This document shows positions 3,102 to 8,544 of a DNA stretch of 8,544 bases, one piece after another; within the stretch, counting starts at the first letter, position 1, and the number at the start of each line of letters is the position of its first letter. The translations under genes and the position numbers were made by a program. Below the pieces are notes generated by a model. It searched no databases and was not told the DNA's origin. It was given only the letters and a program-made list of their open reading frames with translations. Source of the DNA: Clostridiales bacterium (GTDB lineage: Bacteria; Bacillota_A; Clostridia; Christensenellales; Christensenellaceae); NCBI GenBank assembly GCA_003149735.1, contig QANA01000029.1:1-8544 (forward strand), written 5' to 3'.

Positions 3102-5975
3102 ATGGTCAAAAAGACGTTTGATATTACCGGCATGACCTGCGCAGCCTGTGTGGCGCGGGTGGAAAAGACGGCCGCCAAATTGCCGGGGATGCACAAGGCG
3201 GCGGTCAGCCTGCTCACCAATACGCTGGAAGCAGAGTTTGACGAATCGGCCCTCTCCGCCGGGGAGATTGCGGCTGCCGTGCGCAAGGCGGGCTACGGCG
3301 CCACCCTGCGGGAAGCGGGGCAAGAGCGCACTGCGCAGAGCGCCGGAGAGCTGGCCGAACAGGCGCAGCAGCAGGCAAAAAAGCGCCTGATCGCTTCCTG
3401 CATTCTGCTGGCGGTGCTCATGTACATCGCCATGCACCATATGCTGCCCGCGCCTGCCTTCCTGCATCATCTGTTTGGCGGCGCGGAAAACAGCGTGGTT
3501 TTTGCCTTTACCCAGTTTTTGCTGCTGCTGCCCATTTTGCTGCTCAACCGGCAGTATTTTACGAGCGGCTTTTCCAAATTGCTGCACGGCGCGCCCAATA
3601 TGGATACGCTCATCGCCGTGGGCAGCGGCTCGGCACTGGCTTATGGCGTATTTGCCATTTTCCGCATGGCCTGGGGGCTGGGGCACGGCAACCCGGCACT
3701 GGCCGAGCAGTATATGCATGATCTGTATTTTGAGGCTGCGGGCATGATCCTGACGCTCATTTCCCTGGGCAAATATCTGGAAGCCCGTTCCCGCGGCAAG
3801 ACGACCGAAGCCATCAGCAAGCTGATGGATCTGGCGCCCAAGACGGCGACGCTGCTGCGCGACGGGCAGGAAGTGGAAATCCCGGCCGAGCAGATTGCCG
3901 TGGGCGATATTCTGGTGGTGCGCGCCGGGCAGAGCATCCCGGCAGACGGCATCATCGTGGAGGGGCACGGCGCCATCGACGCTTCGGCGCTGACCGGGGA
4001 ATCCGTCCCCGAAGAAAAGACGGTGGGGGACCGCGTGGCCGCGGCCTGTGTCAGCCGCGGCGGCTATTTCCAAATGCGCGCCGAAAAGGTGGGCGGCGAT
4101 ACCGCCATTTCGGGCATCATCGCCCTGGTGGAGCAGGCAGCCGCCTCCAAGGCGCCCATTTCCAAATTGGCCGACCGCATTGCCGGCATCTTCGTGCCGG
4201 TGGTGATGGGCATTTCGGCGGTGACGCTGGCTGCCTGGCTGATCTCGGGCAGCAGCTTTGAATTTGCCTTTAACTGCGCCATCGCCGTGCTGGTGATTTC
4301 CTGCCCCTGCGCGCTGGGGCTGGCCACGCCGGTGGCCATCATGGCTGCGACGGGCGCGGGCGCCAGCCGGGGCATCCTCATCAAATCGGCAGAAGCCATA
4401 GAGCAGCTGGCCAAGGTGGATACGGTGGTGCTGGATAAAACGGGCACGCTCACCGAAGGGCGGCCGCAGGTGACGGACGTCGTCGCCGCCCCCCATTGGA
4501 TCGCGGCAATGCAAGCCGCTCCCGCAGGCGGCACGGCAGAACAGCTTCACCCCGCATTTACGGAAGCGGCGGTGCAAGCCGCCCCCGCAGAAAGTATGCC
4601 CCGGCAGCCCTACTCCACATTTACGGAAGCGGCGGTGCAAGCCGCCCCCGCAGGCGGCACGGCAGAACAGCCTCACCCCGCATTTACGGGAGCGGCGGTG
4701 CAAGCCGCCCCCGCAGAAAGTATGCCCCGGCAGCCCTACTCCACATTTATGGAAGCGGTGGTACAGACCGCACAAAAAAAATTGTTGGAGATAGCGGTGG
4801 CATTGGAAAAACCCTCCGAGCATCCGCTGGCTGAAGCCATCCTGACCTGCGCGGCAGAGCAGGGGGTGGAAGCGGAAGCGGCACAGGAATTCCGCACCCA
4901 GCCCGGCCGGGGCATTTCGGGCAAAGTGGGGGAAATGCTGTGCCTGGGCGGCAATGCCGCCTTTTTGGAGGAAAACGGCGTCGATACGGCTCCTTTGCGG
5001 GAAGCGGCGGAGCAGCTGGCGCAGCAGGGCAAGACACCCCTGTATTTTGCGGCCGACGGCCGGGCCATCGGGCTGATCGCGGCGGCCGACCTGCCCAAAC
5101 AGACCAGCCGCGAAGCGATTGCCGTCCTCCGGAAGATGGGCATCCGCGCCATCATGCTCACCGGCGATAATGCCCGCACGGCGGAAGCGGTGCGCGCTCA
5201 GCTGGGCATCGAGCAGGTCATCGCAGAAGTGCTGCCCGAGCAGAAGCACGCCGTCATCGCCGACCTGCGGGCGCAGGGCCGGGTGGTGGCCATGGTGGGG
5301 GACGGCATCAACGATGCCCCTGCACTGACCGAGGCAGACGTTGGGCTGGCCGTGGGCGCGGGCACGGATATCGCCATCGAGAGCGCGCAGGTGGTGCTCA
5401 TCAAAAACGATATTCGCGACTGCGTATCCGCCATTGCCCTGGGGCGCAAGACCATGCGCATTATCAAGCAAAATCTCTTCTGGGCGTTCTGCTATAACGT
5501 CATCGGCATTCCGGTGGCGGCGGGTGTGTTCTACCCCGCCTTTGGGCTGAAACTCTCGCCCATGTTGGGGTCGGCGGCCATGAGCTTCAGCTCGGTGTTT
5601 GTCGTCAGCAACGCCCTGCGCCTGCGCTGGCGGGAAGGGCGCAGAAAGAAACAGGGGGATGCCTGCGGTGATAAAACCTGCGGGCAGCAGTCGCAGAACC
5701 CCGCGGAAATCGCCTGCGGGAACATCACAAAGAATCATGAAAAAGAAAAAGAAAAAGAAGGAGGATCGCTTATGAACAAAACGGTAAAGGTGGAGGGCAT
5801 GATGTGCCAGCATTGCGTGGCGCACGTGAAAAAGGCGCTGGAGGCATTGGAAGGCGTGCAGACGGCAGAGGTGAGCCTGGAGCAGAAGCAGGCAGTGCTT
5901 ACCTGCACAGAGCAGGTTGCGGATGCCGAGATCAAAGCCGCCATCGAGGAAGCCGGCTATACCTATCTGGGCTAA
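3102..5975 (+). CDS. copA: Cu(I)-exporting P1B-1 ATPase with C-terminal CopZ-like domain
   Basis: A 957-aa integral membrane pump that uses ATP to export Cu(I) from the cytoplasm. Order: N-terminal HMA domain with GMTCAAC (10-16); membrane helices from about residue 100; actuator TGES (298-301); CPC (401-403) in TM6; phosphorylated Asp445 in DKTGT; HP motif (His574); TGDN; GDGINDAP (Asp734); YN (798-799) and MSFSS (827-831), the Cu(I) signature of the last two helices. Two oddities stand out. About 84 residues of 21-residue repeats (467-550) are inserted between the DKTGT loop and the HP region. The usual C-terminus (NALRLR, about 841-846) continues through a Cys- and Lys-rich linker into a second HMA domain (891-957, MMCQHC). 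The start at 3102 follows AGGGGG at 3091-3096; the frame is open further upstream to 2835, but without ribosome binding sites. All catalytic motifs are intact, so it should be active. Confidence 0.95.
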   Translation: MVKKTFDITGMTCAACVARVEKTAAKLPGMHKAAVSLLTNTLEAEFDESALSAGEIAAAVRKAGYGATLREAGQERTAQSAGELAEQAQQQAKKRLIASCILLAVLMYIAMHHMLPAPAFLHHLFGGAENSVVFAFTQFLLLLPILLLNRQYFTSGFSKLLHGAPNMDTLIAVGSGSALAYGVFAIFRMAWGLGHGNPALAEQYMHDLYFEAAGMILTLISLGKYLEARSRGKTTEAISKLMDLAPKTATLLRDGQEVEIPAEQIAVGDILVVRAGQSIPADGIIVEGHGAIDASALTGESVPEEKTVGDRVAAACVSRGGYFQMRAEKVGGDTAISGIIALVEQAAASKAPISKLADRIAGIFVPVVMGISAVTLAAWLISGSSFEFAFNCAIAVLVISCPCALGLATPVAIMAATGAGASRGILIKSAEAIEQLAKVDTVVLDKTGTLTEGRPQVTDVVAAPHWIAAMQAAPAGGTAEQLHPAFTEAAVQAAPAESMPRQPYSTFTEAAVQAAPAGGTAEQPHPAFTGAAVQAAPAESMPRQPYSTFMEAVVQTAQKKLLEIAVALEKPSEHPLAEAILTCAAEQGVEAEAAQEFRTQPGRGISGKVGEMLCLGGNAAFLEENGVDTAPLREAAEQLAQQGKTPLYFAADGRAIGLIAAADLPKQTSREAIAVLRKMGIRAIMLTGDNARTAEAVRAQLGIEQVIAEVLPEQKHAVIADLRAQGRVVAMVGDGINDAPALTEADVGLAVGAGTDIAIESAQVVLIKNDIRDCVSAIALGRKTMRIIKQNLFWAFCYNVIGIPVAAGVFYPAFGLKLSPMLGSAAMSFSSVFVVSNALRLRWREGRRKKQGDACGDKTCGQQSQNPAEIACGNITKNHEKEKEKEGGSLMNKTVKVEGMMCQHCVAHVKKALEALEGVQTAEVSLEQKQAVLTCTEQVADAEIKAAIEEAGYTYLG
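4500..4772 (+). repeat. 63-bp coding tandem repeat inside copA
   Basis: Four 63-bp units at 4500-4562, 4563-4625, 4626-4688 and 4689-4751, plus a short fifth start to about 4772. Each encodes 21 residues. Units share the opening AAVQAAPA and then alternate between GGTAEQ-HPAFT (A) and ESMPRQPYSTF (B), giving a 126-bp higher-order unit. The period keeps the frame. In CopA the insert falls after DKTGTLTEGRPQVTDV and before LLEIAVALEKPSEHPL, where the P domain leads into the nucleotide-binding domain, a place where relatives have only a few residues. Confidence 0.9.
5772..5975 (+). CDS. copZ: CopZ-like copper chaperone module (in-frame internal gene)
   Basis: From ATG 5772 the copA frame encodes a 67-aa HMA protein, the normal size of a free CopZ, with the Cu(I) loop GMMCQHC, a helix (VAHVKKALEAL), and an EEAGYTYLG end. 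CopZ proteins bind cytosolic Cu(I) and hand it to CopA and CsoR. A near-ideal ribosome binding site, AAGGAGG (5758-5764), lies 7 nt before the ATG. This is hard to explain unless the chaperone is, or recently was, translated by itself. No stop codon separates it from copA, so the same DNA also forms the last domain of CopA. Which product dominates cannot be told from sequence. Confidence 0.7.
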   Translation: MNKTVKVEGMMCQHCVAHVKKALEALEGVQTAEVSLEQKQAVLTCTEQVADAEIKAAIEEAGYTYLG

Positions 5976-6026
5976 AAATCCCCAGCCGTAGGCTTTTGCC
6001 GGATATGCGGCAGACAGCCGCTGACC

Positions 6027-6058
6027 AAAAAAGCACCCCTTACAGGGTGCTTTTTTTT
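6027..6058. terminator. Bidirectional Rho-independent terminator
   Basis: Six A, stem GCACCC (6033-6038), loop CTTACA, stem GGGTGC (6045-6050), then eight T. The A-run and T-run let it work on both strands. It lies 52 bp after the copA stop and 7 bp beyond the end of the convergent acyltransferase gene, so it should end both transcripts. Confidence 0.92.
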
Positions 6059-6064
6059 GATGGG

Positions 6065-7024
6065 CTATTTGCTTTTTCGGGAAGGGGACGGCAGGTTTTG
6101 CAGCATCTGAAAGCCCCGGGCGACGGGCCTGGAGCAAAGCAGCAGCGTCATGGCTGCGGTCAGCAGCGGCAGCGGCAGCGCCTGCAGCCAGCCCCGGCAA
6201 TCGGCATATTTGACGAGAATCCCGTGCAGGAGATAGACGGGCAGCGTTGACTGCCCCACCTGCGAAAACAGCGTAATGGGGCGGTTGGGCATCAGAAACA
6301 GCAGGGAAAAGCTTTGCATGCAGCCCAGCACCAGCAGACCTGCCCACAGCCAGACGGTATAGCCGGGCTGTGCATAGGGGTCGCAATGATACAGCCAGCG
6401 CTCGTCGATCTGCGCACGGTGCTGCAGCAGCAGGGCGGTGCCCAGCAGAGAGAGGGCAAAGCACAGCCATTTGAGCACGCGAAGCCGGGCGTTTGGCGTT
6501 GCCGGTCGGAAAATCAGAGGGCTCCTTTTGCTGCGCAGGCGCATCCCCAGCAGAAAGAAGGGGAAAAGCACCAGCGTGCGCGAAAGGGAAAGGAAGTAGC
6601 CGATGCGCGGGCAGAAGCCTGCGGCCAATGCGCCGGCAATGCTCAGCCCAAAGGCGACCCACCAGCTGTTCTTTTCCGGGCGGATGATGGCCGCTGCCGC
6701 ATACCAGGTGCCCATGGAAAAGAGATACCATAAAATCCAGGCGGGTGTCAGGTATTGCAGGGTGGGTATCTGCTGGTATTTCCAGGCGTTGAGCAGCAGG
6801 TAGACCGGCTGAAACAGCAGGTAGGGCAGGAAAAATTTTTCAAAAATCACCCGGGGGCTTTTGGGAGAATAGCAGGCCCCGGAAATGAGCACAAAGGCCG
6901 GCATGTGAAAGGAATAGAGCAAAAGATAAAGCGGGTGTCGCCCACGGAATTGCAAAGGTTCCCATAAATGCCCGAGCACAACCAGAAAGATGAGCAGCGC
7001 GCGGGCGTTATCCAACAAAGGCAA
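6065..7024 (-). CDS. Acyltransferase-3 family membrane protein (start frameshifted)
   Basis: A multi-helix membrane protein of the acyltransferase-3/fucose-O-acetylase-like group, which transfers acetyl groups to cell-surface glycans. Near the N-terminus are LLDNARALLIFLVVLGH (conserved Asp5 and catalytic-type His19) and SFHMPAFVLISG (residues 38-49), both hallmarks. About ten hydrophobic segments follow, with LPVYLLHGILV near the end. Length is 319 aa from TTG 7024, slightly short for the family. That TTG has no ribosome binding site. A better start, ATG at 7046-7044 with AGGAG 9 nt upstream, is out of frame: it reads four codons to a stop because of a seven-C run (7035-7041). With six C it would read MIPPKERLPLLDNAR in frame. 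The gene is therefore frameshifted at its start, phase-variable, or affected by a sequencing error. The substrate is unknown. Confidence 0.85.
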   Translation of the reverse strand: MPLLDNARALLIFLVVLGHLWEPLQFRGRHPLYLLLYSFHMPAFVLISGACYSPKSPRVIFEKFFLPYLLFQPVYLLLNAWKYQQIPTLQYLTPAWILWYLFSMGTWYAAAAIIRPEKNSWWVAFGLSIAGALAAGFCPRIGYFLSLSRTLVLFPFFLLGMRLRSKRSPLIFRPATPNARLRVLKWLCFALSLLGTALLLQHRAQIDERWLYHCDPYAQPGYTVWLWAGLLVLGCMQSFSLLFLMPNRPITLFSQVGQSTLPVYLLHGILVKYADCRGWLQALPLPLLTAAMTLLLCSRPVARGFQMLQNLPSPSRKSK

Positions 7025-7034
7025 TCGTTCTTTA

Positions 7035-7041
7035 GGGGGGG
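7035..7041 (-). other. Homopolymer G7/C7 at the acyltransferase start
   Basis: Seven consecutive G on the plus strand, four codons inside the best start codon of the minus-strand acyltransferase gene. Loss of one base, or gain of two, joins ATG 7046 to the conserved reading frame. It is a candidate slippage switch, or a place where read errors are likely. Confidence 0.75.
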
Positions 7042-7078
7042 ATCATGGTCGGATACTCCTGTAAAAATCATATTCGAT

Positions 7079-7087
7079 ATTGTAGCA
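7079..7087 (-). promoter_or_regulatory. Extended -10 promoter of the acyltransferase gene
   Basis: On the minus strand the sequence TGCTACAAT gives an extended -10 element (TG-n-TACAAT). No good -35 box is seen at the usual distance. Transcription would start near 7072, leaving a leader of about 25 nt with AGGAG just before ATG 7046, which supports 7046 as the intended start. Confidence 0.5.
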
Positions 7088-7190
7088 CATGGACAATCGG
7101 AAAGCGACAGGTACCTTACTATCATTTTACAGGAAAACGCCCGGGAAATTCCCTAAGAATTGCTGAATGCTTTCTGAAATTGCGGAAAAT

Positions 7191-7237
7191 CCGCCGGAAG
7201 CGGCGGGCGGCGTCCGGCGGGCGTGGCTTCTTTTTTT
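7191..7237. other. GC-rich hairpin followed by T-run
   Basis: Arms CCGCCGGA (7191-7198) and TCCGGCGG (7213-7220) pair perfectly around a 14-nt loop. A further GAAGC/GCTTC pairing (7197-7201 with 7226-7230) leads straight into seven T (7231-7237). It could be a forward terminator insulating the peptidase promoter, but no gene upstream on the plus strand needs one, so its role is unclear. Confidence 0.35.
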
Positions 7238-7266
7238 GTTTTCCATAGGCAAAACGGGAAAAAATG

Positions 7267-7275
7267 TGGTATAGT
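7267..7275 (+). promoter_or_regulatory. Extended -10 promoter of the M24 peptidase gene
   Basis: TGGTATAGT contains an extended -10 element (TG-n-TATAGT, -10 at 7270-7275). The expected -35 position (about 7247-7252) is poor. Transcription would start near 7282, giving a 5' leader of about 65 nt. No riboswitch-like structure is evident in it. Confidence 0.5.
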
Positions 7276-7347
7276 ACAACTGAATCCGTTTCTGCGGGCT
7301 GCCGGAAGAAACGGAAAAAAGAGCATCAAAAACGGAGGAAACCAGTT

Positions 7348-8433
7348 ATGAGTATATACAGTGCACGGATGCAGAACGTTCAGGAGCGGCTGAAGGCCGC
7401 GGGGCTGGGCATTACGGTGATTTCCGACCCTATCTCGGTTGGGTATCTGACGGGGCGCCGCGTGGCGCATGTGGGGGAGCGGCTGATGGCGCTGGCCATC
7501 CCTGCGGAGGGGAAAGCCACGCTGTTTGTCAATCGCCTGTTTCCCATCGAGCCGGGCGAAACTTTTGAGGTCGTGTATCACGACGATACCGAGGTGGCGA
7601 CGGCCGGGCTGGCCGGGTATTTGCCGGCAGGCGAAGTGGGTATCGACCGCTTTCTCTACGCCCAGTTTCTCATGGAACTGATGGATCAGCGCCCGGATAT
7701 CCGGCCGCGGGTGGGTTCCTTTGCGGTGGAACAGACGCGCATGATCAAGGATGCCGCCGAGCAGGAGGCCATGCGCAAGGCTTCGCTGTTAAACGACGAG
7801 GTCATCGCCAAAGTGCCGGGGATGCTGCGCGAGGGCATGACCGAGCTGGAGCTGGCCGACCTGCTGCTGGCTGAGTATAAAAAGGTGGGCGAGGCCTGGG
7901 CGCCGCTGGTGGGCTTTGGCGCGGGCGCTGCCGAGCCGCACCATGTCAATGGGGAGACCAGGCTGAAAAAGGGCGAGCTGGTGCTGGTGGATGCCGGGCA
8001 GGCCACCGACGGCTATTTTGCGGATATGACGCGCACCTTCTTCTTTGGCAGCGTCACCGAGGAGCAGCGCAAAGTCTATGAGATCGTGCGCGAAGCCAAC
8101 CGCCGCGGCCGTGCGGCCGTCCGCCCGGGCGTGCGTTTCTGCGACATCGATGCCGCTGCCCGCGACTACATCGCATCCTGCGGCTACGGCGAATATTTCA
8201 CCCATCGCCTGGGGCACAGCATCGGGCTGGGGCTGCATGAGGAGCCCTCGGTCTCTGCGGCCAACACGCAGGTGGTGGAGCAGGGCATGACCTTCTCCAT
8301 CGAGCCGGGCATCTATCTGCCGGGGAAATTCGGCGTGCGCATTGAGGACCTGGTGCTGGTCACGGCCGACGGCTGCGAGACGCTCAACCATTACCCCCGC
8401 GATCTGCAAATCATCCGCCCCACTTTCCTTTGA
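7348..8433 (+). CDS. M24-family Xaa-Pro peptidase (aminopeptidase P-like)
   Basis: A 361-aa cytoplasmic metallopeptidase of the M24B group, which cleaves the bond between an N-terminal residue and proline and helps recycle proline-containing peptides. Residues ~1-130 form the creatinase-like N-terminal domain (SVGYLTGRR, FVNRLFP, YHDD). The pita-bread catalytic domain follows, and all five metal ligands are visible: Asp215 (LVDAG), Asp226 (ADMTRT), His290 (LGHSIGLGLHEEP), Glu319 (SIEPGIYLPG) and Glu333 (RIEDLVLV). Length is typical for PepQ/YqhT-like enzymes. The start at 7348 has GGAGG at 7334-7338, 9 nt upstream; the open frame before it lacks such a site. It appears monocistronic with its own promoter and is not obviously linked to copper. 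Its stop is followed with no gap by the 46-bp hairpin repeat. PepP and PepQ cannot be told apart here. Confidence 0.92.
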   Translation: MSIYSARMQNVQERLKAAGLGITVISDPISVGYLTGRRVAHVGERLMALAIPAEGKATLFVNRLFPIEPGETFEVVYHDDTEVATAGLAGYLPAGEVGIDRFLYAQFLMELMDQRPDIRPRVGSFAVEQTRMIKDAAEQEAMRKASLLNDEVIAKVPGMLREGMTELELADLLLAEYKKVGEAWAPLVGFGAGAAEPHHVNGETRLKKGELVLVDAGQATDGYFADMTRTFFFGSVTEEQRKVYEIVREANRRGRAAVRPGVRFCDIDAAARDYIASCGYGEYFTHRLGHSIGLGLHEEPSVSAANTQVVEQGMTFSIEPGIYLPGKFGVRIEDLVLVTADGCETLNHYPRDLQIIRPTFL

Positions 8434-8544
8434 CCTACTTTCTTTTGAAAAAGAAAGTAGGCAAAGAAAACTTCACGAAACTTACTTCTTCTGAAAAAGA
8501 AAGCAGGCAAAAGAAAACTTCACGAAACTTACTTCCTTTGAAAA
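8434..8544. repeat. Second 46/47-bp hairpin repeat array, cut by window end
   Basis: Units start at 8434 and 8481 (47 bp each), with a third beginning at 8528 and leaving the window. They belong to the same family as 2369-2520, with the same CAAAGAAAACTTCACGAAA tail. The first unit has a perfect 13-bp stem CCTACTTTCTTTT / AAAAGAAAGTAGG; relative to the csoR copy, the second base pair has changed T-A to C-G on both sides. As at csoR, the array starts at the base after a stop codon, and the second unit again shows TTC where the first has TTTC. Confidence 0.9.

Noticed and set aside
3024..6731. A 1235-codon open frame on the minus strand, antisense to copA and overlapping the acyltransferase gene
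   Set aside because: It mirrors the GC-rich third positions of copA, has a His/Arg/Gly/Ala-rich composition without domain motifs, and crosses a strong terminator at 6027-6058 and two well-supported genes in other frames.
6314..6733. A 139-codon plus-strand frame within the acyltransferase region
   Set aside because: It is a shadow of the minus-strand membrane protein, which has conserved motifs and hydrophobic segments.

Overview
The window reads like chromosomal DNA of a fairly GC-rich Firmicute, most likely a gut-type Clostridia (Oscillospiraceae/Ruminococcaceae-like). The grounds are strong AGGAGG-type ribosome binding sites, a CsoR-controlled copper locus, Clostridia-type prophage genes, and GC-rich third positions that open long false ORFs in every frame. 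The taxon is an inference, not a match.

Layout. (1) Positions 1-1577 hold three tightly packed forward genes from the early/replication region of a prophage or prophage remnant: a replisome-organizer-like protein with a low-complexity linker, a small Cys-rich protein, and a short helical protein. No terminase or structural gene follows. (2) Positions 1578-1994 are non-coding and end in a 41-bp tandem repeat. (3) Positions 1995-5975 are a copper homeostasis locus: a sigma-A-type promoter, a large palindromic CsoR-type operator, csoR, a 46-bp hairpin repeat array, a 5'-truncated heavy-metal-associated (HMA) gene, a 40-bp tandem repeat, the Cu(I) P-type ATPase copA, and a CopZ-like HMA module joined in frame to the 3' end of copA. 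A compact terminator at 6027-6058 can serve both strands. (4) Positions 6065-7046 (minus strand) encode an acyltransferase-3 membrane protein whose best start (ATG with Shine-Dalgarno) is separated from the body of the gene by a run of seven G (seven C on the coding strand), which puts it out of frame. (5) Positions 7348-8433 encode an M24-family Xaa-Pro peptidase. Its stop codon abuts a second copy of the 46-bp hairpin array, which runs off the window.

How it works together. Under copper stress CsoR should release the operator at 2028-2058 and allow expression of csoR and probably the downstream copper genes. CopA exports Cu(I) from the cytoplasm, and CopZ-like HMA domains deliver it. Here chaperone and pump share one reading frame, and a strong internal ribosome binding site sits before the chaperone module, so one gene may yield both a fused pump and a free chaperone.

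The most unusual aspect is the density of tandem repeats around the copper locus: four unrelated families (41, 46, 40 and 63 bp) within about 3 kb, one of them translated as an insertion inside CopA. No wholly new system (defence, CRISPR, retron) is evident. The best leads are the copA-copZ single reading frame, the repeat insertion in CopA, the homopolymer at the acyltransferase start, and the hairpin repeat arrays placed directly after stop codons.
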